This document shows positions 31,138 to 44,435 of a DNA stretch of 64,000 nucleotides, in pieces; the first letter of the stretch is position 1; every line of letters begins with the position of its first letter. Origin of the DNA: Siphonodentalium dalli. Its lineage: Eukaryota > Mollusca > Scaphopoda > Gadilida > Siphonodentaliidae. The DNA is taken from the NCBI GenBank assembly GCA_032622095.1, contig CP136064.1:182066011-182130010 (forward strand), given 5' to 3'. The notes under the pieces are model-generated. The model was not told the DNA's origin. It was given only the letters and a program-made list of their open reading frames with translations, and ran no database searches. The position numbers and the translations under genes were made by a program.

Positions 31138-34100
31138 ACAATTATAGTCCAGGCACATTAGAGTTCACTAGGGGAAAAAGTCGGGGAAAGCTGATTTTTG
31201 TTCAGGGATTACTAGGAAGATTTTATGGACAATATGGCAAAAGTCCCCCAGAATCCGATTTGAGCTTTTTGAGATATCATGATTTTTCGTAATAGTGCAA
31301 ATTCTGACGAAATTCCATCAGAACATATGCGAATGCAGTCATATGTAGGCTAATTTACGGACTCAATCTTCACACATACCCGTCCATCGTGGAGCATGTT
31401 TCGCTAGATATGTGTAACTGGTGCTAGAGCTTACCAACAGTCGATATTCCATAATTGGGATGACATTTATTGCCGAAGAGAGCATATAAATCGCATGATG
31501 ATTCAAAATTTTCCTAATAAAAGAGGGCGAGTAAAAATATTCAGACGACAATGAACTAACATATGAACCATTATACTTGAAAAGCGATAAGATATATCGA
31601 ACCATTACCATCCTTAAGATTGTATAGCCGGAAACGTAATACTACCCCTAAAACGTGTCTGAAAGGCAAACATACCACATAATAGTCATGGCTTTTGGAG
31701 TAACAATTGTGCAAATGGTGATAACACTATAAAACTTGGCACATGGGTTCCTGATACACTATTAACCATTTTCAGATGTGTAGACATCGCGGCAGATCTT
31801 TCCTTAGCAACGGTTGATAGGCAACTATCTGACATTGAATAAATACAAATATGAGTGATATTATGGCAGTATTAACAATCTAAACTACGCCGTGCAGCAT
31901 TTTTATGGTGAAAACAATATTAGTTGTTGTTAGAGTGGATCTGGCTGGAAAATTACCATATTTCTTACTTACAGGGATGGTATTGGTTGCTAGGGACATA
32001 ACCGAAATCGAAAATGCCGAGCTGACTCATATTATGGTAGTTTTAACAAACTAATATAAACTACATTATTATCATTTTTATGGTGAACAATTGTAACAGT
32101 TGTTGTGAGTGTGGGTTCGACTTATAAAATTACTATATATTTCTGGTAACGGTTGCTATGGGCATACCTGAAATCGACATGACTGATATTATGGTAGTTT
32201 TAACAAACTAAACTACGTCATGTAACATTTTTACATTGAAAACAATTATTATAATTGTTGTTAGTGTGAACATGACAGTAAAGTTTCCGCATTCGTTACC
32301 GAACGGGTGGTGCAATGGTTGCTATAGACATATCACCTTTGAAAACATACAATATGTATGAGTTTCTGGTAACTTTTTCATAATATGGTATGAGTTTCGG
32401 GCAATTTACATGATATAATTGTTTTATAATATGCCATATTATGCTTACATTGACAATAATGTATCACTCAAGTTTGTTGCATTGTGTACTGATCCATTCT
32501 CATGTGATTCTCATGTGGCAGATTGGTATTGAGGTTTCAATGTTGCTAGGTAACCACCTAGCATTGGCAAATCTACTTAAAACTGACAGACTATTCAGTT
32601 AATGTTATCAGAATGACATACCTGTCGATTGTTGAATACATTTAAATGAGATATGTAAAAAATATTAACCCACATTTATGTCGACGGGAATGGGTCATTT
32701 ACAAGTCTATAGGAGCTCGTACATGAGCATGGCCTATATAGTTCAGACTGAGATACCATGAACTACCTTTAGGAACCGGTGCCCATTTCCTATTACATGG
32801 GCAGCCATGGGCCCATTACCAACCCATAATTACCATGGTTCGTGACATATCTATATGGGACTGCACCCAATGACGTGTCTTAACTACTGTATCCATGTCA
32901 CAAAAAAAGGGGCCTGGACCGATGATATACTATTTAGGGGTTCATGTCTTATATATAAATGCCTGGTAATAAGGTCATGACTGTTGGATAAGGTCATAAC
33001 TAAACCAGTCTGACTACATGGACTGTCTATAGTGGCCCGTCTCAATTGCCTACCTATATATGACCATGGGCGCATAGCCAAGCTATAGTGGAGGTATGCA
33101 TATAGAGACGTGGATCCACGCACATGCATTTTGGCCCATGACTTTGGTCCACGTGTCTCCTATATATGTGGATCAGTCCATTGGCTACCAGCATATATGT
33201 GAATCTATGAACTGACTAATAACGCCGGTTCCGCAGCTTATATTTAGGAACCTGTGTCCATGTCCTACCTATATGCACATGTATCCAATGCATACATAAT
33301 TATAGTCACCTGGGTATTAGCACTACTTAAACGTACCTGTGTCTTTGGTGTAGATATATCACGTATAAGGGGGTGGATCCATATCCTACATATAGACACC
33401 TGCTTATGCCTGGGTACATTTCTATATGGCATACATATATCGTCCTTGGTCCATGGTCTACATATATGGGCTATTTATAGGGGCCTCCGTCCTTAACCTT
33501 CATATATGTGGCATCGGTCCTATATATATAGGTTGGTCTGTCACAAAATTGTCCCATATGTTCATACCATATATAGGGTCCTGAATAAAATGGTGTACCA
33601 ATGTATTGTGCATCGGACTTGGTCTATGGTATCTGAGTACATGGTCTACCTTTGGGTACTTGGGTATTTGCACCATCTGACAGTATCATGGTCCTTGGCC
33701 GTGCAGATTAGGTATCATACAACATGTATAATGGGCTGAGTCCATCGCCATAGAGTATACTATTGTATATCTATAACACGGCATCGCTCCAATGCGGCCT
33801 TGGTGACCAGGTATAACCCGTCTAACATCGTGGCTAAATGGTATATGCCTAGTCTATAGATGCCTGGATCCAAGGCCAATATATTCCCGATATCTGAACT
33901 GATGGAGCATAACGGATAATTGTACCCATATGAAAACTAAATTTGTAGTACATTCTGGTTAGGCTCACACTAACAACATTTATAATTGTTTCACCATAAA
34001 AAACGAGTTTAGTTAAAACTACCATAATATCAGTCATATATGCATTTTTGTATTTCGGGTATGACCCTGCTAACAGTTACCACTCATATAAATAAGAATT

Positions 34101-35030
34101 ATATGGTATATTTCAGTCAGCTCAACACTAACAACTATTATAATTGTTTTCAACATAAACGTGCTATTTTGGTGTAGTTTAGTTTGTTAAAGCTACCATA
34201 TAATAGCAGTCATATGTGCATTTCTAGATTTTGGTTGTGTCCCTAGCAACCGTCACCCCCTGTAAGTAAGACATATGGTAATTTGTCAGTCAGGTCAAAA
34301 CTGATAACAATTATTTTCACCATAAAAATGCTACACGACGTAGTTTAGTTTGTTAGAACTCACATACTATCAGCCATATGCATTAATTCGATGTCGGGTA
34401 GTTGCCTAGCAACCGTTCCTAAGAAGATCCTGTCGCCACACGTGAACACGAGAAGTAGCGTATGAGGAACATACGTGTCAAGTTTCATGCTTTTATCACC
34501 TTTTTCACAGTTGTGGTGTTTTCTACAACAAGCGATTGGACTAGCGGAAGAGCAAAATGTAACGAGAGCCAGTTTAGGGGTAGGGTTATGTTTTTACATT
34601 TATTGGCCACTTATCATAGGTATAGTCGCTAATTCCGCATATTATATCGAAGGAGTGACGTCTGTGCAGTTTTTAAAATTGTTCGCGCGTACTTAATGAG
34701 TAGCCCGAGAAATTTTACATCAAATACGACAGTTTGTCTCAAAAAATCGTCATTTCTTGGGGTCATTGTGTTATTTTATATCCATATATGCGAAATTCAA
34801 ATCCCTCCGTTGAGTTGGTATCTCTGGTTCGAGAATTGTGTATTGAACAATATTGAGTACATTTGGTATATGTTTCGGCTGAACAAATTGTTACAGTATT
34901 CCCATGATTTTGAAAAATATTGAAGTTTTGTTTTATATGGACAAAAATGGTTTAACTCAGAAAGCTCAACTCGGATTTTAGGGGACTTTCACGTCTAATG
35001 TACCTGGACTATAAGACTTGTCTGTGTCAG
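31138..35030. mobile_element. Giant imperfect foldback element, about 3.9 kb
   Basis: The outermost arms 31138-31290 and 34925-35030 are complementary (TATAGTCCAGGCACATTAGA against TCTAATGTACCTGGACTATA; GAGCTTTTTGAG against CTCAGAAAGCTC). Inner arms 31620-31860 and 34400-34600 pair through ACCCCTAAA, GCAACGGTTGATAGGCAACT and TGACAT. Further in, three tandem monomers of 157-190 bp (GGTAGTTTTAACAAACTAAACTACG unit) at 31857-32300 face three inverted ones at 33940-34390. The centre (32680-33900) is a degenerate minisatellite. No transposase frame was found. It resembles FB-type foldback transposons. Confidence 0.75.
32680..33900. repeat. Degenerate minisatellite-like centre of the foldback
   Basis: Short motifs such as CCTAYATATATGG, TGGTCCATGG, GGGGCCT and CCTGTGTCCATG recur every 30-60 bp with much variation. 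This looks like an eroded tandem array, not coding DNA. Confidence 0.5.
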
Positions 35031-36020
35031 CGGTAATAACACAGTTGCAGGAAGGTTTGTCGGGTGGGTGGGTTGTCCGAGAGTCATAAAACGCATTTGT
35101 TTTACTAAAAACCTTTTTGTGCCCTTATCTGACATTTGTAACAGTTTAAAACATAATATAACTGCAAAAAAAACACATTCATGTTACCGTAACCTCACAT
35201 GGGCCTTAGTGGAGATCACATTAGGTTACATTGTGCATTGCATGTTGCATATTGGGCGGTGAGGTGAAAAACTTCTTCCCAGACACCCTTGTGGAAGAAG
35301 CTTCGAGAAATGTAAAACTGAAATAAATAAACAAATAATATAACTTTTACATGATCTTTAAGCCTAGATCATTGTGTGCATGGAAAAAGAGCATGTAACT
35401 TTTTCAAACATTAATGTGACTATCAATTTCTAGAAAACAATTGTCATCAATGCATCAATCTACCCAGTGTATTATTTGTATGTCAATCAACTCAGACGAT
35501 ATGTTACTCTCACAACACCTAAAGTATCCAAGTCTGGCATAGTGACTGCATGTCATTTAGCATAATATAAGTTGCTCCAGTAAACAAAAGTGGCATGCAA
35601 TAGTGCTAGATAATGGGTTGGTTGACAGACAAATCAGGAAATAACTAGAAATTATGGCATTGTGTGTATCCTGCACAATAACCTAGTTTTGCAGGTCAGC
35701 AATTTATAAAAAAAAATATTTCTAATTGCAGCCTGATAGATATCCTCTCTGTGTATTTATTTTTAAAAAATGTCTACTCTAATTGGAGCTTAACTGATAT
35801 GGCATGGATATGTCAACAAAATGTCAACAATGACTCGATAGTCAATATTTGGTTCACTGTCCTGATATGTTATCAGCTTATATGCATTACAGCATAATCA
35901 CATGTTCGGTTGATGTAATAGCTTGCAGGGGAAAATGATATCTCACTTGATAAGCAGGGGGTATGCTGTGATATGTATAATATGTTTTGTTAAATTGGAT
36001 GCATATATCTATATATAAAA
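35031..36020. other. No recognisable gene
   Basis: AT-rich single-copy sequence as far as this window shows. It includes AATAAATAAACAAATAATA at 35321-35339, perhaps the tail of an old retroposon. Confidence 0.35.
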
Positions 36021-36023
36021 AAG

Positions 36024-36604
36024 TAGTATCTGACCAGGGGGGGGGTCGGAAAAAATTTCAGGCACGTATGGCATTTTTTCCCTTTCGATCATTTTTTGTA
36101 CCCACCACCCCCACCGCCAATTTTTTTTCCGTTTTCGGCAGTTTTTTCCGACCATTTTTTGACACCCACCCCCCTTTTAACACTAAAACAGAGATTTGCG
36201 GGGGGGAAATTCAATGTAAACAGCTGTATATGAATTTCTGTGCATACTATTTATCATGGATGTTAACATGGACATGTAAATAGGAATGAGTCATTTTGAG
36301 GTCATTCGGCCAAAAAAACATGGCTGCCAGCGGCCATCTTGGATTTCAAAATTTGCAACAAAAAACAACACGATAACTGCCTGCAGTCAGTTTACCAGTT
36401 AGAATTACATTATTTCTCTCATTCAAACTGATTCAAAGTGGTTTTGAAGCCCAACTCATTGCCAAACACTAAAAAAACAAGCAGGAATTTTTTTGTTTAG
36501 TTGCGGAAAAAATTGCTTGTTGGTGGCTTTGACCACCCACCCACCCCGGCATACGTGAAATTTTTCACCCCCCCCCCCCCACCCTGATCTGACCGCATTT
36601 TCTC
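36024..36604. repeat. Element with poly-G/poly-C inverted ends
   Basis: GTATCTGACCAGG, a G9 run, then AAAAAATTTCAGGCACGTATG at 36027-36068 mirrors CATACGTGAAATTTTTCACC, a C14 run, then CCTGATCTGACCGC at 36549-36595. The interior has CCACCCCC-rich text and a short ATGGCTGCCAGCGGCCAT block (36321-36338). Confidence 0.55.
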
Positions 36605-37439
36605 ACATACTGCTGGTCCTATTTCAACTAAAGTATGTGTGGTGGCTCGGGATACCATGGTGGAGGTTATAACGTTAGTTTTTCAAAATTTTGATTTAAA
36701 AAAATATAATTAAATAAAAATGTTTGTTAATTTGAGCAAATAGCTCAATCTCAATTTTTTTTTAAACTCAAACTGTATAAACATATGGACCACATGTCCC
36801 TAACGCACAAAGGGGCCGCAGCTAGTAACTTATATTGTTTTATGGTCACATATAAACTTCTGATGGGTTACTGTATAAGTGTCCACTACATTGATGCATA
36901 AGGATTTCCCTTTAGTAGTATGGAATTTGACTACCAAGGTAGACCTAGCATACTCTCATCATGACCTGAAAACTCCAATGCATGTATGTGATAGCGGACA
37001 AGTGCATACAAGCCAGTATTTGAAACAAATCTGCATGTGTTCCTGTATTAACCATTTTTAAAAAATTAAAACAGCTTCCGAAACAGGTTAAACTGTCATT
37101 TTAACTAAAGGAGATAATTCCCCAGTCATATGGATGATATTCATTAGGGTTTATGCGGTTTTAGACCAAAAATTTTTTTTGTAGGTTTGTGGTGGTTGGG
37201 TACCCAAAAATGCCAGATGCAAAAAGAAACGGCACACTTTCCTGCAAATATTTTACCCACACCCTTGCAGAGTATATTTTAAATAGCACATGAAGTTGAC
37301 ATAATTAACTCAGACTGACCACGGTGTCATTCCAGGGTTGTGAATATGGAAATATTCTTTTGTGCACCGGCCTTTATAGCCTGAAATATGTTTATTTCTT
37401 ACAAGATTGCAACATCGAAGAGTTTACCATGATTTATCG

Positions 37440-37535
37440 TTCTATTGTTCGGTCAGATTTAAATTCGCGCACTAATGGGTGCGCGAAAAATAGTACTGCG
37501 CGATTATAAATAAGAGTAAGGTAGTAAGAGAGGAC
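37440..37535. repeat. Inverted partner of 28905-28985
   Basis: TTTAAATTCGCGCAC...GGTGCGCGAAAAATAG...AATAAGAGTAAGGTAG matches the reverse complement of 28905-28985. Confidence 0.5.
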
Positions 37536-37737
37536 ATATAGATTATGTGATATAAAGTTGTCTGATTAGAGAAAGAAGAGAATTTGAAGACGGTCTGATC
37601 GGACCTTATATGGACCGTATCCAATAATTACATTCCACCAAGAGGTGATATAAATACTCACTCAATATTGCAGTCTGTACAGCTTTTCCCACCACTGGGT
37701 TTACTCCAACTGAAACAATATGTCAGAGAAAAATGAA

Positions 37738-38192
37738 AACCTGTACAGGCCTGATTAAAGTGTACCTGTCATTTGCAGAATGGGGTCCCCATAGGGTGAA
37801 TTTAGTGACGCTATCCCCCATAGCAGGCTAGCATCACCAAATTCACCCCATGTGGACCACATTCTGCATAGCCTCATCTGCTATGGGAGACATAGACTCA
37901 GATTGAAGTTCCCAAATGGTGAATATTGTGATGTACACCCATTGAGAATCTCGATTATGCAATGTGTCGTCTTCCAAGTTGAGAGAAATTAAACTAAAAA
38001 AGAAATATAATCTATGTGAAGAAGTTTATATAGAAATTTAATAATAAAGAAACTTTACACAGAAGATGAGGCCCCATATTGTGAATTTAGTTGTGCTAGC
38101 CCACTATGCCGGATATCGTCACTAAATTCGCCCTCTTGGGACCTCATTCTGCAAATGACAGGCACACTAAACTCAGGATTGAACCTGTACCA
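37738..38192. repeat. Nested foldback element
   Basis: ACCTGTACAGGCCTGATTAA with GTGTACCTGTCATTTGCAGA (37738-37775) mirrors TCTGCAAATGACAGGCACAC and GGATTGAACCTGTACC (38150-38191). Each end is also a hairpin: 37766-37868 pairs GGGTGAATTTAGTGACGCTA with TAGCATCACCAAATTCACCC, and 38064-38155 does the same with GTGAATTTAGTTGTGCTAG and related text. Confidence 0.75.
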
Positions 38193-38361
38193 ACTTCACG
38201 AGCCAAAAATAAAAACCATCGACAGCAGCTGGTGAGAAGTGTATATGTTGAACTGATCCTCATATAATGGTATGGTAATGGCGACAGCAATTTATTAAAG
38301 TTGCGTTATCTCTTCCTATAACAAGTTGTATAAAATAATAAATAGAGGATCTACAACGAGC

Positions 38362-38480
38362 CTCCAGTTTATAGCGGAATTAACAAAACGAGTCCAGTAA
38401 ATTGAGGTCTGGGCCGAGCCTTTGGCGAGGTCCAGATCTAATTTACTGGACGAGTTTTGTAAATTCCGCTATAAACTGGG
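38362..38480. repeat. Foldback element, about 45-bp arms
   Basis: CTCCAGTTTATAGCGGAATT and AACGAGTCCAGTAAATT on the left pair with AATTTACTGGACGAGTTTTG and AATTCCGCTATAAACTGGGG on the right. The GGTCTGGGCCGAGCC/GGCGAGGTCCAGATC loop section pairs as well. Confidence 0.85.
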
Positions 38481-38489
38481 GACGAATTG

Positions 38490-39795
38490 TATATTGTATT
38501 TATTACAGGCTCCAAAACCTCGACAAAACATACTAAAATCAACAAATGGGATGCGAAACCAACATCGGCTTCTATCGGGCATGCGATGACGTTTCACGTA
38601 ACTATGCGATGTTTACTCGTATAAAGAAATAGTCCCAGATAAATAAAGACTCTTTTGCGTATTTAATGGCGTATATTTAATGACATAACTTTTCAAACTC
38701 TTCATTCATTATAGTTTGTTGAAAAACTATTGGAAGCCATAGTATTTTGAGACGTAGCGTACGGAATGTAATCAGACAACAAACCGGAAGTCAAAGGTCA
38801 CCTGGCACTATTTCCTGTTATTAAACGAACGTTTAATATCACAACTTATATACCCTGTCACTGCACCAGTCTGTTGATCAGTCTATTTCTAATCACGGGA
38901 TACCAGTCACTATGACAACCGCTTAGTGCATCTGGGTCTTATACAATAATACATGTAGTATAATCCATCGCCACAGCTTATCTGTGCGGCTGAGCTGAGT
39001 GAGCTCTGTTCGGGTGAATATGCGACAGATGTCAATTATCCTAACGCGCTATATAAATAGGATAAATTGTGTAATGAGTATGTCACCCAGTATGAGCGAC
39101 AGGGACGTATCGACAGTGGTTGGGGTATCTCAACGTTAGGTCAATATTCTCAACAATCGGACATGTCAGAAAAAACGTAGATTTCAATTGTGTTGATAGT
39201 GTTTTTTTCCAACCAGTATATGGAGTGAATGTTTTTTGTTTAGGCCAAAATTAGAATATACATACGTTCAATGATTTGTTTACTGAACACAACATCAGTT
39301 TGAACATGTAACAAACATTTAGGGGGCACTGGGTTGGACAAACTGGAATTTATGTCTGTTTCAAAGCGAAGGGGATTTCGGGTGGAAAGTACTGCAGATT
39401 TGTAATAGTGCAAGTGCATGTTTATAGTTGGAAACAGTTATAAGTATAATATTGACGGATGATCGTGACCAACTGACAATACAGCTCCACGGGAGAATTT
39501 TTATTGTGATATGTGTACACACGCGTGTATATGGCATGCACCGTTACCTGTGTTTTGAGTACGCAACTAAACCATGCAGGCAGTGCATGATCGAGCGAAT
39601 TAAATCGCATTTAAATCAAATGTGTATCCAATAAGTGATTGGCTTATTTGACTTCATTGGACTGAGGGGTGTGCTTTATTAGTGGGGCGATGGTGGAAAA
39701 ATACCTCTACGCGTCATTGCACGGCTTAGTATTTCAACAATTTCAAATGTTATTTTGCCTAATGGTTAGAAATATATATGGCCTACTGGTTAAAA
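38490..39795. other. No recognisable gene
   Basis: No motif or repeat partner recognised in this stretch. Confidence 0.35.
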
Positions 39796-39799
39796 TATC

Positions 39800-40250
39800 A
39801 ATTTAACCTATTCTGGTCGAAGATTTCCAACTTGTGCTGTGTGACATACTAGCCTTTGCAAATGTTGACAAAACTTATGGGCTTGACAGCTAGGGGTCTT
39901 ACAACAGGGGGTGGGGTGAATTTGACTGCAATTAGACGACTATATATATTAGTATTGTTTGCAATTTGACAGGTTCGGGTTCTGAAAATTCCTCATAGTG
40001 GTCAGAACCTCTGGCGAGTGACCACATGTCTACTGATCCATTCAGAGTGTTAGCTAGCATCCAAAATCAGAACCTAAGGAGGATTGCACATGGTAACTTT
40101 GGTCTGGTTCAAGGCGGGGTGCAGTTGGACATCCCCCGATCGGTGCAATTGGAATTCCAAGGTGGACATCCCACAATCGGAGACCCTTTAGCCAGGTCCC
40201 TGTTGACACACCGACCTTATCTCGTCACGCCCCCGTGGCACTGAAACCCA
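39800..40250 (+). repeat. Dispersed repeat 'GAGACCCTCTAGCC' family, copy 3
   Basis: GATTTCCAACTTGTGCTGTG matches 18245-18290. TTGGAATTCCAAGGTGGACA and GGAGACCCTTTAGCCAGGTC match the reverse complement of 17752-17830. A further scrap, GAGACCCTCTAGCCACGTCC, lies at 43206-43225. Confidence 0.55.
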
Positions 40251-40259
40251 ACTCGACCG

Positions 40260-42420
40260 TTGTTTCTCTTAGTTGGTGCTAGTAACGTGTGCGGATTGCG
40301 TTAGGCAAATTATCATATTGCACTTTTATTTATGATCTCGAGTCTTGAAACTCATAGAAACAATTTTTTTTTTGCATCCAATACAAGCAATATAAAATAC
40401 CGTCTGTGATACCGGTGGCGTGAAATAAAGAGCAGTCAGTAAGCACCTCAGTTGAGGATGGAGTGTTCACAATCTTGAAATTAATAAACGCTCTATAATA
40501 TTTAGGTTACGTTAGACTGTGATCAAATTTGACATTCCGATTACCCACCCACAACATATGGTCGATAGAGTGCAACATTTGTTTTTATTTTCTTTAATAA
40601 ATATAAGATAATACTGTGTAATTCGAATTAAATTATGAAAAAAATGGTCCCATATTTGGCGCCAATTGTGTCGGTAAAGTTTTGGTCACACAGTCTGTCA
40701 GGCACCTGGAATATATTTAGGACACTCAAAATAGGTTATAAAGTGTGCCTGTCAATTTTTCCTAAAAAAATTCTCTCATAACAATTTCCTAACGTTTTTC
40801 ATTGTTTACACAAAAGTGAGATATTCGCTCTTTATTCATACCATATCAGGAATAAATTATCAATAAAAGCTCTTTATTATTTCACGATGAAGCCCAATGT
40901 TTCCAATACTATGACTTAAATAAGTATGTTCGTACATATACAGTTCGAATGGAACATCTTTCGTATGTTTAGGCCTATCTATCTATATTGTTGATGACTT
41001 TAAGACTTACCGCAAACAATAATGGCCAATATAAATAATTTGGAGTGCATCCTGATTCCCTTGTTGTTAAGAAACGAGCTCGTTGATCTGGGCGTTGACA
41101 AAGTTACCTTGAAAGAGAGATAATGCACTCAACGCATAACAGTCACGTGCACGGAGCAGATAACTAATGCAAATATAATTTCTATATATTTTATCTGCAT
41201 TGTTTACAAATGAATGCATTATGAACACTCAACTCTATATATAGAATAAATTGAGTCCAAATTAAGAGTCTAAATGCACTTCATAACTACCCCCGTGCAC
41301 GTGGTATCGCCAACCCGGAAGGTATCGCCAAACCAGACTGAATGGGAAAGTCATTTTCACGTATATGGTTTGGGAATATGTTTGTTTCTCGTCGTAAAAC
41401 AGACATTGAACAACGTACGTTCACGCCACACGGAGCAGGAGTATTTACCAACCCGCTGCCGGTCAGTTCTCCCGTATCAAACCATTTAATATTCTTTTTT
41501 GCGAATTTTGGCTTTTTCTCAATCAAATTTTCGAGAACATCCATCCACTAATATAGTTCATGGCCTTACACGCTGCCAAAACAAATGACGGTATATAGCA
41601 GAAACTGTCAATGAAGTATTGAACATAATTTAAAAGATCAGCGTCGTTCTCAACATGCGCGCGATATGGAGGGTCCACTGTCGGTCAAAGTCGCGGACCA
41701 AGATGTCAATAAAACCGGATTTTCTGTGCAGTAACTATGCGTAGCACTTAAAGATTTCTGATGAGTTTTCGCGTTTTGTTATCTGTATCTCAGACTGATC
41801 AATTGGACTGCGAATGTCATCTGAAATATGAATCCATAACATGTTCGAAATAGTGTATACATATCTCTTTTTATTTGATTTTAATTGAAATTAATTGAAC
41901 ATCCATCTCAGCATTCAAATTTGGGATTTCAAAAAGGTGAATGAATGATAACGTGATGCCTTGGATGCTGTCGTTCGTATGCATATAGCTAACTGAATAT
42001 CCGTTTAGTATTAATTAACATACTTGTATATATAGACCCCACATCATGCAGGACGAAACGCTTCGAAGTATCAACGGTATGTTATTGTTATACACTTCAT
42101 TACTCGTTCCCACTGTAGTAGACCGTTACACGACAATGAAACCGAAAATATTATCGAATATACATATCGTATAGCTACAAATTATACAATGTCTTGATTG
42201 TTTTCAAGAGTCATCAGATAATATTGTGACGATTCTATTTTAACCATAAACGTGTGCCTTCTCATATATATGTCGATTGGCCTGTCAGCTCTTTATTGTG
42301 TCTATGTAACACATGTTGTCAGCGTGGGCTTACCAAGCTACACCACGTATAAACAAAATCAGACTCAGAATTTATTATCCAATCGCCGGACGTGTTCGGT
42401 ATGACACAGTATAAATATAC
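40260..42420. other. No recognisable gene; scattered repeat scraps
   Basis: It contains a paired GCTCTTTATT motif (40826 and 40868) and, at 41290-41325, an inverted copy of 43929-43970 (CGTGGTATCGCCAACCCGGA). No protein motif. Confidence 0.4.
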
Positions 42421-42424
42421 ATGT

Positions 42425-43930
42425 ATAATGTATACACACATATTTAATCGTAGCACATGCAAACAATATAAACCAGAAATCGTGTGCACATAGCACATTG
42501 GGTGGATGTGTGTTGTGGATTGGGCTTGTTGTGGTGGGGTATATGGTGTGTGCATGTGGTTTTCTCTCGTGTATTTCGCTGTTTGGACGCACGTGTATGT
42601 TGTTTGTGGCGTCAGACTGGGGTATTCGTTCGTAATTGCGCGTTGGTTGGTGGGTTTTGGTGCATGTGTGGAGTGGTGTAACGTATACACAATGCGCTTG
42701 CCAATATACCATTGAAAGTAATGACACAAAGCAATTAACAGTTACATGTAGTAGCCCAGAAGCCTTTGGTTACCGATTTACCCTGTGGGTATATACATGC
42801 TATATATACATGTACAACATACTTACTGGTATTGGTAATATACACTTCATTGTGAAACACGTTTATACTGTAACTGTTATGTATATTATTACGTATACCC
42901 GTAAATTATACTATAGTTTATAACTGTTCTAATTTAGTTCTATGACCACATGCAGTGGGCATAATATTTACATATGACTTTACTTTGTTATCATATATGT
43001 TGTACATACTGTAATTGTTATGTATGTTTAACCAGAATGAATCTTATCTTAGCTTATCAGAGGACTCCGTCTAAGCATGCATTTCAGAGTTTGGTTTATG
43101 ATTCTAACCAAAGTTGTTATGGATGTTCAGCGTCACGGTGACTTTCAAATCGTATTGTTTGCAGATTTAGTTTTCGGCTTGTCCGTTTCTAGAATTAGTA
43201 TTACAGAGACCCTCTAGCCACGTCCCTGCTAACTCATGATTTACACTAATTTAATGTTTCCATTCATTGTACAGTTCCGGGCCTATAATATCGAATAACA
43301 CAGAATAGCCTATACTATACTATTAACATGACACAAACAAACATACACGTTTTCGCCCTTGCACATGCACCCTCACGCTAAAGATGGTCCATGTGACGGC
43401 CTGTCCGAATGGTAATAGGGATATTTTCAAACAGAAACAGTCAAAATAAAGTATATCATCCTCATCTTTGACATCCCAAATTCGGCTTGGCGACATCTCA
43501 TCGCAGGATCGATCCGCGGCTTGACCCCAGAAATTATAGTGGGTACCCACACTAATTGTTGCGGACAGTGTTTTTTTCTTCTTTTTCGAACCGCTCTGTA
43601 GTCTAGACAATTTTATGGTTAATTAAACATTATTTGTCTATTGATACACGCATTATCCGCCGTCAATGGCTGATAATTATGTTTCAAACGAACTACCTAA
43701 CGTCAAAAAGTGTCTACTACTTATGATAAAATCGGAAATGAGCCGGAATATTTCCATTAAATGTATCGGGGTGAGAGCAAGGTATGGTCACTATCCCATT
43801 GAGAGAACATTCCGCTTTACGAAATTATGTTTGGAATAGTGGATATCACCATTCAACTGTGAGATATATAGATTCATCTGAGGGAAGATATGTTCATTTA
43901 TCAAAACCGCATGGTCTGGTCAGGCGAAAC
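42425..43930. other. No recognisable gene; GT-rich stretch
   Basis: 42485-42680 is G/T-skewed (TGTGTTGTGG, TGTGGTGGGG), which keeps several frames open by composition. The minus-strand frame at 43323-43610 is unassigned. Confidence 0.35.
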
Positions 43931-44435
43931 GATACCTTCCGGGTTGGCGATACCACGTACCCGGGGGTGATAACGCAATACTAATAATGTTATCAGTAAT
44001 CCAAACGAAATTTGTTGTAAGAAGGTCAGCCAGTATTTGTAGATGGCAACCTTATTTTCCAGGAAAACCATTATGAAATCCATAAGTATACTTGTCAGTT
44101 AATTTATTCACTCCATTAAACACACCGTGTGCGATTATTTCACTACTTCACCTAATACCCATTTGAAGATTGTCACACCTAATCATCAGTGTCGAAAACT
44201 TCAGCAATGTTACAGGTGTACCCTAACGTAATTATCAGCCGTCTGAGTATGATTTTAATCAGAACTGCAACGAGAGTCGCTCGCTACACACATTATAATT
44301 ATATAAGTCATATAAAAGAATAATGTTGTGTGCTGCCAATTCATGAAAATACCTGCATTGTAAGATTATTCGCTATATGTGTGTTTAACCATGTCTACAC
44401 TAAATACCCATTGACGAGTAGTTCCGAATGCATTT

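Noticed and set aside
42365-42729. Minus-strand ORFs of 120 and 136 codons and plus-strand Cys/Val/Trp-rich ORFs
   Set aside because: Strong G/T strand skew removes stops by chance. No conserved motif.
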